Below, piece by piece: positions 25,279 to 34,286 of a DNA stretch of 52,041 nucleotides. The notes under the pieces are model-generated. The model was not told the DNA's origin and ran no database searches. It was given only the letters and a program-made list of their open reading frames with translations. The number at the start of each line of letters is the position of its first letter. Position 1 is the first letter of the stretch. This DNA is from Acidobacteria bacterium UBA2161 (lineage in GTDB: Bacteria > Acidobacteriota > Vicinamibacteria > Vicinamibacterales > UBA823). A program made the translations under genes and the position numbers. The DNA is taken from NCBI GenBank assembly GCA_002328835.1, contig DCWN01000001.1, positions 117,537 to 169,577 of the forward strand, given 5' to 3'.

Positions 25279-25962
25279 TCACGCCGAGGGCCGGAGGCCG
25301 GCCACGAAGTTATGGGCCTTGATCGCGGCGAGCAGCGCGGCGATTCGAACGAGCGACACCGGACGCGATCGCACCTCGACGTGCCCCGCGCGGATCGCCG
25401 CGCAGATGGCGTCCGGCGTGGACGCCGAGTCGACCAGCGAGCAGGTGTGTCCGAGCTGCCACAGCCGGTGGACGTCGGACGAACCGACCAGCGGTTTGTC
25501 GTGGGCCTGTGCCCACCGACGCGCCGCGCGGTTGAAGTCGATGAGCGGCGTGTGAAAATAGCTGACCTCGACGGCGTCGATGAGAGCGGCGTGGCGATCC
25601 ATCAGGCCCCGCAGACAGTGGGTCAGGGGGAAGAAGAGGTGCGGCGCGATGACGAGTCCGGACGAGCACGCCTTCAGCTCGGCGATCTCGTCGAACGACA
25701 CTACGCGTGCGGCCGACGGCGGGAAGTTCAGGAGCAGGACGTGGCACCCGTCGACCGTCCGCTCGACACCGGGAATCAGCGTGATTCGGCGCGACGCGGC
25801 GTGCGCCGCGAACTCGCGCAGATCCAGCTGGCGATCGTGCAGCGTCAGCGCCACGGCGTCGTAGCCGAGCGCCGATGCGCGGTCGATCAATTCGACCGGC
25901 CCGTACGGAATCGCGTCCTGGGGATCGCCGGCCGTGTGGGTGTGGAGTTCGACTTTCAGCAC
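25279..25962 (-). CDS. PHP-domain metal-dependent phosphoesterase-like protein
   Basis: A 227-residue PHP-superfamily protein, starting at GTG 25962. The first metal motif is VELHTHTAGDP at the N-terminus, followed by GYDAVALTLHDRQ, the ITLIPGVERTVDG motif, IAPHLFFP, and a C-terminal GSSDVHRLWQLG. These give the His/Asp/Glu set of PHP trinuclear sites. Family members hydrolyse nucleoside phosphates or phosphoesters. It lies tail-to-tail with the ureohydrolase, which it follows by 56 bp, and is divergent from the EamA gene. Specific substrate unknown. Confidence 0.87.
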   Translation of the reverse strand: MLKVELHTHTAGDPQDAIPYGPVELIDRASALGYDAVALTLHDRQLDLREFAAHAASRRITLIPGVERTVDGCHVLLLNFPPSAARVVSFDEIAELKACSSGLVIAPHLFFPLTHCLRGLMDRHAALIDAVEVSYFHTPLIDFNRAARRWAQAHDKPLVGSSDVHRLWQLGHTCSLVDSASTPDAICAAIRAGHVEVRSRPVSLVRIAALLAAIKAHNFVAGLRPSA

Positions 25963-26036
25963 GACGGGCTGCGCTCTCGGAGAGGTTCTCGGCTCCAGCC
26001 CTGACGTTCTGCACTGCGCCGGTCACCGACCATGTC

Positions 26037-26918
26037 ATGTCCGTTTCCGTTCGCCTCGCTCTGGTCGTCGCGCTCTGTCTGATCTGGGGCTCGACCTGGC
26101 CCGTCATCAAGATCGGCCTCGAAACACTGCCGCCGTTCCACGGCGCGGGGTTCCGGTTCGCCCTGGCGGCGGCTGTGCTGTTCGGCCTGAGCTGGGCCCA
26201 GGGCGTCGCCATGCCGCGGCGCATCCGGACCCATCTGGCGCTGCTGGCCCACGGACTGATCGGCATCGGCCTATCGTACGGCGCGGTCTACTGGGGCGAG
26301 CAGCACATTCCGTCGGGATTGAGCGCCGTCCTCTTCGCGACGAACCCGTTCTTCGTCATGCTGCTCGCCCACCTCGCGGTCGCCGGCGAGCGCGTGACCA
26401 GCCGGCGCCTGGTCGGGATGGTGGTCGGATTCGCCGGCGTCGCGCTCATCTTCCGGGACGATCTCCAGATGGCGCATCCGCTCGCCGTGACGGCAGCCGG
26501 CGTGACCCTGCTGTCGCCGCTGGCGGCGGCGGTCAGCAACGTCGCCATCAAGCGATGGGGCGGGCACCTGCACCCCTATACCCTTACGGCGTTGCCGATG
26601 ACCTACGCGTCGGTGGGGCTCTTCGTCGCGTCGTGGATGACCGAAGACACGACCAGCGTCGCTTGGACCGCGACCGCGGTGGGCAGCGTCGTCTATCTCG
26701 CCGTCGTGGGCTCGGTCGCCGCCTTTGTCACCTATTACACGCTCCTGAAGCACGTGGCCGTCAGCACGCTGGCCTTCGTCACCTACACGTTCCCGGTCGC
26801 GGCGTTGATTCTGGGCTACCTGCTGCTCGGCGAAACGCTCGCCGCGCAAGCGCTCGTCGGCGCGGGCGTCGTGGTCGTCGGCATCGCCGTGGCGACCGCC
26901 GCGCCGCGTCGTCGCTGA
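26037..26918 (+). CDS. EamA/DMT-family transporter
   Basis: A 293-residue membrane protein with ten hydrophobic helices in two EamA repeats. The first repeat begins LVVALCLIWGSTWPVIKIGLETLPP and contains ALLAHGLIGIGLSYGAVYWG; the second ends AFVTYTFPVAALILGYLLLGETL, the classic EamA ending. These drug/metabolite transporters usually export amino acids or metabolites. ATG 26037 is chosen because the first helix starts right there; the open frame extends upstream without homology. It is followed 15 bp later by the class V aminotransferase, suggesting an operon. Confidence 0.93.
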   Translation: MSVSVRLALVVALCLIWGSTWPVIKIGLETLPPFHGAGFRFALAAAVLFGLSWAQGVAMPRRIRTHLALLAHGLIGIGLSYGAVYWGEQHIPSGLSAVLFATNPFFVMLLAHLAVAGERVTSRRLVGMVVGFAGVALIFRDDLQMAHPLAVTAAGVTLLSPLAAAVSNVAIKRWGGHLHPYTLTALPMTYASVGLFVASWMTEDTTSVAWTATAVGSVVYLAVVGSVAAFVTYYTLLKHVAVSTLAFVTYTFPVAALILGYLLLGETLAAQALVGAGVVVVGIAVATAAPRRR

Positions 26919-26933
26919 GGGGCAGTTGCTATC

Positions 26934-28112
26934 ATGGATGACGCGGCTGTGCTGACCAACCAGAAGCACCTCTTCTCACTGCCCGACGGCGAGCACTATC
27001 TGAACTGCGCCTACATGTCGCCGACGCCCAAGCGGGTCGTCGAGGCCGGCGTCCGCGGCATCATGCGGAAGACCGCGCCGAGCGGCATCCACGCGGAGGA
27101 TTTTTTCCGCGACAACGAGACGGTGCGGCAGCTGTTCGCGCGCCTCATCGGGGCGTCGGCCCCCGAGCGCGTCGCCATCATTCCCGCGGCCTCCTACGGG
27201 ATCGCGACCGTGGCCCGCAACCTGACATTCGCGCCGGGGCAGAACATCGTCGTTGCGGAAGGACAGTTTCCGAGCAATGTCTACGCCTGGCGCGAGGCGG
27301 CCCGCCGGCACGGCGTGGAACTCCGCACGGTCATGCCGCCCGATCGTGTCCCGCGTGGGGAAGCCTGGACCGCGCGCGTCGTCGAGGCGATCGATGCCGA
27401 GACGATCGTCGTGGCCGCCGCCCCGCTGCACTGGACCGACGGCACCTGTTTCGATCTCGAGGCGATGGGCGCGCGCGCGCGCGACTGCGACGCGGCCTTC
27501 GTCGTCGACGGCACGCAGGCCGTCGGGGCGATGCCGTTCGACGTCGCGCGCGTTCAGCCCGACGCGCTCGTCTGCGCCGGCTACAAGTGGCTGCTGGGCC
27601 CGTACTCAGTCGGGCTCGCCTACTTCGGTCCCCGCTTCGACGGTGGCATCCCGCTCGAGGAAGGGTGGGCGGCGCGGCGGGGGAGCGAGGACTTCCGGCG
27701 CTTGATCGACTACCAGGACGACTACCATCCGGGCGCGCTGCGTTACGACGTGGGGGAGCGGTCGAACTTCATCCTGATGCCGATGCTGCTTGCCGCCCTC
27801 GAGCAGGTGCTCGAGTGGGACCTGCACGACGTGCAGGCCTACTGCCGGTCGATCACCGCCGAACTGTTCGACGCGGTGCGCGACCTCGGCTTCGGGGTCG
27901 AAGGCGAGGCGGGCCGGGCCGGCCACCTCTTTGGTCTGCACGCGCCGGCCCACGTCGACCTCGAGGAGGTCAAGCGAGAGCTGCAGGCGCGCCGCGTATC
28001 GGTCTCGCTGCGAGGCAGCGCGATCCGTGTCTCGCCCCACGTCTACAACGACGCCTCGGACGTGGCGGCGCTGCTCGAGGTGCTGCGCGACCACGTGAGC
28101 CACGCCGCATGA
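26934..28112 (+). CDS. class V aminotransferase-family PLP enzyme
   Basis: A 392-residue cytoplasmic fold-type I PLP enzyme. It shows YLNCAYMSPTPKRVVEAG at the N-terminus, FVVDGTQAVGAMPFDV (PLP-contacting Asp) and the Schiff-base lysine Lys218 in CAGYKWLLGPYSVGL. The family includes cysteine desulfurases, kynureninase and isopenicillin epimerase-like enzymes; the absence of a flexible catalytic Cys loop argues against a cysteine desulfurase. It is sandwiched between the EamA gene and a metallopeptidase whose start overlaps its stop (ATGA), indicating coupled translation. Confidence 0.9.
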   Translation: MDDAAVLTNQKHLFSLPDGEHYLNCAYMSPTPKRVVEAGVRGIMRKTAPSGIHAEDFFRDNETVRQLFARLIGASAPERVAIIPAASYGIATVARNLTFAPGQNIVVAEGQFPSNVYAWREAARRHGVELRTVMPPDRVPRGEAWTARVVEAIDAETIVVAAAPLHWTDGTCFDLEAMGARARDCDAAFVVDGTQAVGAMPFDVARVQPDALVCAGYKWLLGPYSVGLAYFGPRFDGGIPLEEGWAARRGSEDFRRLIDYQDDYHPGALRYDVGERSNFILMPMLLAALEQVLEWDLHDVQAYCRSITAELFDAVRDLGFGVEGEAGRAGHLFGLHAPAHVDLEEVKRELQARRVSVSLRGSAIRVSPHVYNDASDVAALLEVLRDHVSHAA

Positions 28113-29725
28113 CAGGGACCGCCGACACCCGCGCCTTCACCGGGTTTCTCTCGACCTATCTCGACAGGTACCGCCCGCTGCATCTGGAGAGTTCGTACGC
28201 CTGGTGGGACGCTAACGTCACCGGCTCGGACGAGGCCTTCGCCCGCAAGGCGCGCGCCGAGGCGGCGATCATCGAGCTGCAGAGCGACCGCGCCGTCTTC
28301 GCCGACGTCGAGCGGTTCCGCGATGCCGGGCTCGACGACCCGGTGCTGCGGCGCCAGGCCGACGTGTTGTACCGCACCTTCCTCGGCCGGCAGGCCGACC
28401 CCGGCCGACAGAAGCGGATCGTGGCGATCGAGAACTCGATCGAGCAGACCTTCAACACGCATCGGAGCACGGTCGACGGGCGGTCGCTCACCGAGAACGA
28501 GGTGCGGGAGGTCCTGAGCGGCTCTGAGGACAGCCGCGCGGTCGAGGCGGCGTGGAAGGGCTACATGGCGGTCGGCGCCGAGGTGGCCGACCGGGTTCGA
28601 GAAGTCGTCGAGCTGCGGAATACGATCGCGCGCGAACTCGGCTATGCCAACTACTTCGCCATGGCTCTCGACCTGCAGGAGGTCGACGTCGATGCGCTGC
28701 TCCGGTTGTTCGACCAACTGGACGACCTGACGCGCGCGCCGTTCGCCGCGCTCAAGGACGCGCTCGACGCGCGCATGGCCGATCGGTTTGGGCTCGCGCC
28801 GGCCGCGCTCCGGCCCTGGCATTTCGGCGACCTCTTCTTCCAGGAGGCGATCGGCCAGGGCGAATCCGGGCTCGACGCCATCTTTCAGGACCGCGACCTG
28901 ACCGAGGTCGCCCGCGCCTACTACGCGAGCCTGGGGATGCCGGTCGAGGCGGTGCTGGCGCGCAGCGACCTCTACGAGCGCGACGGCAAGAGTCCGCACG
29001 CGTTCGCCGTCGACCTCGACCGCGCGGGCGACGTCCGGATCCTGTGCAACCTGAAGCCGAGCACCCGCTGGATGGACACGCTGCTGCACGAGTTGGGGCA
29101 CGCGGTGTACGACGTCCATCTCGATGCCGACTTACCGTTCGTCCTGAAGGAGGCGTCGAGCGCGATCACCACCGAGGGGATCGCGATGATGATGGGGTCG
29201 ATGGCGAAGAACGGGGAGTTCTTGGTCCGGGGCCTGGGCGTGGCGCCGAGCGAGGCGGCGCGGCTGGTCGCGGCGGCGCGCCAGAGCCTGGCGGCCGAGA
29301 AGCTCATCTTCAGCCGGTGGGCCCAGGTGGTCGTCCGGTTCGAGCATGCGATGTACGCCGGCCACGACGGCGATCTTGGCGCGCTCTGGTGGGAGTTGAA
29401 GCAGCGGTATCAGTTGCTGCCGCCTCCCGATCGGCTAGCACCCGACTACGCCGCGAAGGTCCACATCGCCGTCTATCCGGCGTACTACCAGAGCTACGTG
29501 ATGGGCGACCTGTTCGGCACCCAGCTGCGTCACCACCTGGCCGAGACGGTGGCCGGTGGCGCGGATCCGGCGGCGACCTGTTTCTACGATCGGACGGAAG
29601 CCGGCGCCTACCTTCGTGACGCGGTGTTCGCGCTCGGGAACCGACATCCATGGCACGAGCTGACCGAGCGCTGCACCGGGTCGCCGCTCTCGGCCGAAGC
29701 GTTCGCCAGTCTGTATGTCTCGTAG
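28109..29725 (+). CDS. M2/M3-like gluzincin zinc metallopeptidase
   Basis: A 538-residue zinc peptidase without a signal peptide. The active-site helix LLHELGHAVYD (HELGH at 327-331) is followed by EASSAITTEGIAMMMG, which supplies the third (Glu) ligand, and a C-terminal YPAYYQSYVMGDLFGTQLRHH region typical of peptidyl-dipeptidase/oligoendopeptidase folds. It would cut small peptides in the cytoplasm. The ATG overlaps the aminotransferase stop by 4 bp and its own end overlaps the next gene by 11 bp, so these three genes form a tight operon. Assignment between M2 and M3 families is uncertain. Confidence 0.88.
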   Translation: MTGTADTRAFTGFLSTYLDRYRPLHLESSYAWWDANVTGSDEAFARKARAEAAIIELQSDRAVFADVERFRDAGLDDPVLRRQADVLYRTFLGRQADPGRQKRIVAIENSIEQTFNTHRSTVDGRSLTENEVREVLSGSEDSRAVEAAWKGYMAVGAEVADRVREVVELRNTIARELGYANYFAMALDLQEVDVDALLRLFDQLDDLTRAPFAALKDALDARMADRFGLAPAALRPWHFGDLFFQEAIGQGESGLDAIFQDRDLTEVARAYYASLGMPVEAVLARSDLYERDGKSPHAFAVDLDRAGDVRILCNLKPSTRWMDTLLHELGHAVYDVHLDADLPFVLKEASSAITTEGIAMMMGSMAKNGEFLVRGLGVAPSEAARLVAAARQSLAAEKLIFSRWAQVVVRFEHAMYAGHDGDLGALWWELKQRYQLLPPPDRLAPDYAAKVHIAVYPAYYQSYVMGDLFGTQLRHHLAETVAGGADPAATCFYDRTEAGAYLRDAVFALGNRHPWHELTERCTGSPLSAEAFASLYVS

Positions 29726-30383
29726 CACGAGCCGCCTCGCGGCGCTTCTGATCGCGACGGTGCTGGCGGGCACCGTTCCCGCGCCGGCCCAGCCGACGGC
29801 GCCGATTCCGGTCTGGATCGACGTCGATCCCTCGGCGGCCGGCGGCTACGGCCTGGTCATCAACGACGACGGCCTCGCGCTCGCGCAGGCGTTTCACTCA
29901 CCCGAACTCGCGGTGCGCGGCGTCAGCGCCACGTTCGGCAACGCCGCGATCGACGAGACGCTCAGGATCGCCCGCGATGTCGTCGCGCGGTTCGGGCCGG
30001 CAGGCATGGTCGTCCATCGCGGCGCGGCCGGCGGCGACGAACTCGGCCGCGAGACCGCCGCGTCGCGCTGGCTGGCCGGACCGGCCTCGGGCTGGCTCGA
30101 ATGGTGGGAGCGGCGGTTCGGCGTCGAAGGCTTCTATCCGTTCGACACGCTGGCCGTGGCCTACCTGACCTCCCCGGCCTGGCTCACCTGCGACGATCTG
30201 CCCGCGGCGATCCGAACGGCGCCCGACGACGTGAAGGTGCCGTCGATGGGTGCCGCCGCACCCGACAAGCCGTATCTCGTCGTTGCCGAGGAGTTCGCGC
30301 CGGCGCGGCGCGTCCGGTACTGCCATGATGTCGCCCCCGCCTTCAAGGCCGACCTGATGGCGCGGCTGATCCGCTCGAGGTGA
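29715..30383 (+). CDS. exported, internally shortened nucleoside-hydrolase-like protein
   Basis: A 222-residue protein with signal peptide (LAALLIATVLAGTVPAPAQ). The N-terminal calcium-site region of inosine-uridine hydrolases is recognisable but altered: WIDVDPSAAGG (Asp36, Asp38) and INDDGLALAQAF (Asp51, Asp52), then GVSATFGNAAIDETLRIA and VVHRGAAGG. A C-terminal FYPFDTLAVAYL (Asp144) matches the last metal-ligand segment. The central portion that normally holds the GPLTN and EFN motifs is absent, so the protein is roughly 90 residues shorter than usual. It overlaps the peptidase gene by 11 bp. It could be a reduced enzyme or a binding protein. Confidence 0.75.
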   Translation: MSRSTSRLAALLIATVLAGTVPAPAQPTAPIPVWIDVDPSAAGGYGLVINDDGLALAQAFHSPELAVRGVSATFGNAAIDETLRIARDVVARFGPAGMVVHRGAAGGDELGRETAASRWLAGPASGWLEWWERRFGVEGFYPFDTLAVAYLTSPAWLTCDDLPAAIRTAPDDVKVPSMGAAAPDKPYLVVAEEFAPARRVRYCHDVAPAFKADLMARLIRSR

Positions 30384-30392
30384 AGCCGGCGG

Positions 30393-30398
30393 TATAAT
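30393..30398 (+). promoter_or_regulatory. -10 box upstream of the AOR-MoaD operon
   Basis: TATAAT in GCGGTATAATTCCGGC, 51 bp before the AOR start, sharing its immediate downstream context with the box at 24340. Confidence 0.5.
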
Positions 30399-30448
30399 TC
30401 CGGCATCCGCGCCCGCACACCGCGCGCGCCACGAGACCCCATTCGACG

Positions 30449-32275
30449 ATGCGAAACCTGAATGCCGGCAACGGCTCGAGCTTCGACCCCTCGAAGGTGC
30501 GCTACACCCGCGCCACGATCGATCTCGCCGCCGAATCGATCGCGGTCGAGGAAGTGCCCTGCGCCAATCTCGAGGATGTCCTCGGCGGCTTCGGCCGATC
30601 GTTCCAGATGCTGATGGGGCGCGAGGTCAGCGATGCGCTCGCCCCCGACAACCCGCTCATCATCAACACCGGGCTCCTGACCGGCACGAACGTCATGACC
30701 GGCCTCAGGACCTACTTCTCGGCGTTCAGTCCGTTGAAGCACTCGGACTCCGGGCTCCCGGCCGCCATCTGGTCGGCGGCCAGCGGAAAGTTCGGCTCGA
30801 AGATGAAGTGGACCGGGCTCGACGAGATCGTCGTCGAAGGCCAGGCGAGCCGGCCGTTGATGATCGTCATCCAGACCGGCGACGACGGCCCGCGGGTCAC
30901 GTTGAAGCCAGCCGACGCGCTGCTCGGCCTGGAGACCCACGACAAGATCATGGCGCTCCAGACGGACTACGCCGACGCGCACTTCGCCGTCATCGGCCCG
31001 GCGGGCGAGGCCTACCAGTCGTGTTACTTCGCCGCCGTGGCGCTCAGCACCGAGAACGAGTTGAAGTCGGGCGACGACAAGTGCCGGTTCGCGGGTCGCG
31101 GCGGCATGGGCACGGTGATGGGCTCGAAGAACCTGATCGCGCTGGTGGCGCAATCGCCGGACAAGCGAGCGCAGCTGGCGCCCGAGGTGAAGGAGATCAA
31201 CAAGAAGATCTCGACCGGCCCGGGCTCGGTCAAGTTCCGCGAGGCCGACAAGGGCGGACTGGGCGGCACCTGGTCGAATTTTCCGATCCTCGAGAAGTTC
31301 CACGCGCTGCCGCAGGACAATTTCCGCCCCAAGGCCGACGGCTCGGTGGAACGGCTGTTTCGGGAGAATCTCGAGGGCGACTTCGTCATCAAGGCCGAGT
31401 CGTGCTACCGCTGCGGCATCAGCTGCCACAAGAACATCTACGAGAAGCAGGACGACGGCTCGCGCGGTGCGTTCCGGGCCAAGTTCGACTACGAGCCCCT
31501 CAACCTGCTGGCGACCAATCTCGGCGTCCACGAGAGCGAGCAGGCCTGGCAGCTCGTGCAGCTCGTCGACAACCTCGGCATGGATTCGATCTCGTGCGGC
31601 TCGACGGTCGGCTACGTCCTCGACTACAACGGCCGCCATCCCGACGCGCCGCTCCTGAACGGCGCCACCTTCGGTGACTTCGAGAAGATCCGGGAGCTGA
31701 TCGAGGGCGCCGGTCGCGGGACGATGCCCGAGGTGGGGCAGGGCGTCAAGCGGCTGTCGGTCAAGACCGGGGAGACCGGCTACGCGATGCACGTAAAAGG
31801 CCTGGAGCTGCCGGCCTACCTGCCTGAGACGAACCCGGGCTACCCGTGGGCGATCGCCGGCGGCCATATGACGATGGGCACGTTCATGGCACTCGTCATG
31901 GAAGGCGACACCTCGATGGACTACTGGGTGAAGGCGATCACCCAGAAGGGCCTCTACCAGGTGCGCGACGACCTGCTCGGCACCTGCAAGTTCGCCGGCA
32001 TGGGGCAGAAGATGGCGATCGGCGCGGTGCAGGTGGAGGGCGGCATCGACATCCCGCTCGAGGACCTGCTGGCTGCGGTGCGCCGCGCCTACCTGCGTGG
32101 CCTGGCGATCGAGCGGAAGCAGGGCTACGGGCTCGGCGAGTACACGCTGCCGTCCGACGCGTTCGACGCGCCGAATCCGAAGGTCACGACCCCGTCCTTC
32201 ATCACGCGTGACTTCTTCGCGGAGTTGCAGCAGAAGGTCTGGGAGGTCTTCGAGCCGGAGATCGCCGCGCTGTGA
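30449..32275 (+). CDS. tungsten-type aldehyde:ferredoxin oxidoreductase
   Basis: Oxidises aldehydes to carboxylic acids, or reduces acids, using a bis-pterin tungsten (or molybdenum) centre and one [4Fe-4S] cluster, with ferredoxin as partner. The 608-residue length is that of classical AORs. Cluster ligands are visible as CYRCGISC (about residues 319-326) and the distant fourth Cys in LLGTCKFAG (about 513). Family segments GRGGMGTVMGSKNLIA and GLELPAYLPETNPGYPWAIA are present, and no signal peptide is seen. The stop overlaps the start of a MoaD-like gene by 4 bp. A ferredoxin-dependent PFOR lies downstream in the window and may share the electron carrier. Confidence 0.95.
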   Translation: MRNLNAGNGSSFDPSKVRYTRATIDLAAESIAVEEVPCANLEDVLGGFGRSFQMLMGREVSDALAPDNPLIINTGLLTGTNVMTGLRTYFSAFSPLKHSDSGLPAAIWSAASGKFGSKMKWTGLDEIVVEGQASRPLMIVIQTGDDGPRVTLKPADALLGLETHDKIMALQTDYADAHFAVIGPAGEAYQSCYFAAVALSTENELKSGDDKCRFAGRGGMGTVMGSKNLIALVAQSPDKRAQLAPEVKEINKKISTGPGSVKFREADKGGLGGTWSNFPILEKFHALPQDNFRPKADGSVERLFRENLEGDFVIKAESCYRCGISCHKNIYEKQDDGSRGAFRAKFDYEPLNLLATNLGVHESEQAWQLVQLVDNLGMDSISCGSTVGYVLDYNGRHPDAPLLNGATFGDFEKIRELIEGAGRGTMPEVGQGVKRLSVKTGETGYAMHVKGLELPAYLPETNPGYPWAIAGGHMTMGTFMALVMEGDTSMDYWVKAITQKGLYQVRDDLLGTCKFAGMGQKMAIGAVQVEGGIDIPLEDLLAAVRRAYLRGLAIERKQGYGLGEYTLPSDAFDAPNPKVTTPSFITRDFFAELQQKVWEVFEPEIAAL

Positions 32276-32550
32276 GCGTGACGGTGGCGTTCCCGGCGCT
32301 GTTCGCCGAGCGGATCGGTGGTGGCGATGCCATGGAGTTGGAGCTAGAAGGGGAGACCGTTGGCGCGGCGCTCCGCGCCTTGACCGAACGGCATGGGGAG
32401 TTGACGTCGTTGGTCTGGCGGCCCGAGTCCGAGCTGAATCCGGTGATGGCGGTCTTCCTCAATGGCCGGCAGCTGCGGTCCGAGGAGTTGACGACGCCGG
32501 TGCACGACGGCGACAAGATTCAGATTCTGTCCGCCCTCGAGGGCGGCTGA
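32272..32550 (+). CDS. MoaD/ThiS-family sulfur carrier linked to AOR
   Basis: A 92-residue ubiquitin-fold protein starting at GTG 32272 inside the AOR stop (GTGA overlap). It ends in the double glycine SALEGG, the site that MoeB-type enzymes adenylate and thiocarboxylate, and has the family segment DGDKIQILSALEGG. MoaD proteins deliver sulfur for the dithiolene of molybdopterin/tungstopterin. Translational coupling to AOR suggests a dedicated small subunit for its pterin cofactor. No MoaE, MoeB or MoaA gene lies nearby. Confidence 0.93.
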   Translation: MSVTVAFPALFAERIGGGDAMELELEGETVGAALRALTERHGELTSLVWRPESELNPVMAVFLNGRQLRSEELTTPVHDGDKIQILSALEGG

Positions 32551-32587
32551 ACGTTGATACGTTGACACCTTAATTTGAGGAGAGGTC

Positions 32588-34210
32588 ATGAACGCGAACA
32601 GGTGGCTTGTCACGAGCGCGGTGGTCGTCGGTCTGGCCGTCGGCACCGCCACGTCGGCGCAGGATGCCGGCCAGATGGTTCCGGCGCCCGACCGGGGCGA
32701 CCAGGGCGAGGGACCGTTCGAGCGGCTGATCATCCGCGGTGCGATCGTGATCGACGGCGCCGGCGGTCCGCCGCAGGGCCCAATAGATCTCGTCGTCGAG
32801 GGGAACCGGATCGCCGAGGTGCGCGGCGTCGGGGCGCCAGGCTCGCCGATCGACGACGAACGTCGGCCGCAGGACGCCACGCGCGAGATCGACGCCGAGG
32901 GGATGTACGTCATGCCCGGCTTCGTCGATTTGCACACGCATATCGGCGGCGTGCCCAAGGCCCCGGAGGCCGAGTACACCTACAAGCTCTGGATGGGCCA
33001 CGGCGTCACGACGGTGCGCGACGCCGGGGCCGGCGCGCGCGACTTCGTCTTGAACGAACGCGAGCGCAGCGCGCGGAACGAGATCGTCGCGCCGCGGATC
33101 GTCGCCTACGGCCGGCCGGGCACCGGTGACGGCTGGGACGGCGGGTCGATCCGCACGCCCGAGGCGGCGCGCGAGTGGGTCCGCTGGGCGGCCGCCAAGG
33201 GCGTCGAAGGCCTCAAGCTCGGGAGTTACGACCCCGAGATCATGGCCGCGCTCATCGACGAGGCGAAGCAGCACGGTATGGGCTCGATGGCGCACCTGGG
33301 CCAGAACGGCGTCGCCCGGATGAACGCCATCGACGCGGCGCGGCTCGGCCTGGGCACCGTGACCCACTATTACGGGTTGTTCGAGGCGCTGCTCAAGGAC
33401 TACACGGTGCAGGACTGGCCGCCCCAGCAGAACCAGAGCAACGAGCAGGACCGGTTCGGCCAGGTCGCGCGGCTCTGGAACCAGATCCACCCGCGCGGCA
33501 GCGACGAGTGGCAGGCGCTCATCGACGAGTTCATCGAGCTGGGGACGACGCTCGATCCGACGATGACGATCTACGAGGCCGGTCGCGACGTGATGCGGGC
33601 GAAGAACGCCGACTGGCACGCCGACTACACGCTGCCGTCGCAGTGGGAATTCTTCGAGCCGAGCCGGGTGAACCACGGCGCCTACTGGTACTACTGGACG
33701 ACGCACGACGAGGTCGCCTGGAAGAATTTCTACCATGTCTGGATGTCGTTCCTGAACGACTTCAAGAACCAGGGCGGCCGCGTGACGACCGGATCGGACT
33801 CGGGCTTCATCTACAAGCTGTACGGGTTCGGCTACATCCGCGAATTCGAGTTGCTGCAGGAGGCCGGCTTCCACCCGCTCGAGGTCGTCCGCTCGGCGAC
33901 GCTGAACGGCGCCGAGACGCTGCACGAGCCGAAGGGGATCCCGGTCGAGTACGGCATCATCCGACCCGGTCTCCTGGCCGATCTGGTCATCGTCGACGAG
34001 AACCCGCTCGAGAACTTCCAGGTGCTCTACGGCACCGGCGCCGAGCGGCTGAACGACGAGACCGGCCTGGCCGAGCGCGTCGGCGGCGTCCGGTACACCA
34101 TCAAGGACGGGATCGTCTACGACGCCAAGGAACTGCTGGCCGATGTGCGTGGCATGGTCGAGCGCGCCAAGCGTCAACAGTTGAACGAGACGACGGCGGG
34201 CGACCGATGA
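32588..34210 (+). CDS. secreted amidohydrolase (imidazolonepropionase-like)
   Basis: A 540-residue exported metal-dependent hydrolase: signal peptide (WLVTSAVVVGLAVGTATSAQ), then LIIRGAIVIDGAGGPPQGPIDLVVEGNRI, the metal pair GFVDLHTHIGG, a KLGSYDPEIM Lys candidate, MAHLGQNG, VTHYYGLFE and late TTGSDSGFIYKLYG with the Asp ligand. GAGGAGAG precedes ATG 32588. Relatives are broad-specificity amidohydrolases acting on cyclic amides, dipeptides or lactones. It follows MoaD by 37 bp in the same direction and could be cotranscribed, but no metabolic link to AOR is evident. Confidence 0.9.
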   Translation: MNANRWLVTSAVVVGLAVGTATSAQDAGQMVPAPDRGDQGEGPFERLIIRGAIVIDGAGGPPQGPIDLVVEGNRIAEVRGVGAPGSPIDDERRPQDATREIDAEGMYVMPGFVDLHTHIGGVPKAPEAEYTYKLWMGHGVTTVRDAGAGARDFVLNERERSARNEIVAPRIVAYGRPGTGDGWDGGSIRTPEAAREWVRWAAAKGVEGLKLGSYDPEIMAALIDEAKQHGMGSMAHLGQNGVARMNAIDAARLGLGTVTHYYGLFEALLKDYTVQDWPPQQNQSNEQDRFGQVARLWNQIHPRGSDEWQALIDEFIELGTTLDPTMTIYEAGRDVMRAKNADWHADYTLPSQWEFFEPSRVNHGAYWYYWTTHDEVAWKNFYHVWMSFLNDFKNQGGRVTTGSDSGFIYKLYGFGYIREFELLQEAGFHPLEVVRSATLNGAETLHEPKGIPVEYGIIRPGLLADLVIVDENPLENFQVLYGTGAERLNDETGLAERVGGVRYTIKDGIVYDAKELLADVRGMVERAKRQQLNETTAGDR

Positions 34211-34286
34211 CGTTCGAGGCCCGATAGCCGCCGACACCCGCCTGGGCGCGCGCCCACGGTCCGGCGGTCGTCGAACGTGAAGCGAC

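Noticed and set aside
30161..31867. 568-codon minus-strand open frame opposite AOR
   Set aside because: Same GC-shadow pattern; AOR motifs on the plus strand are decisive.
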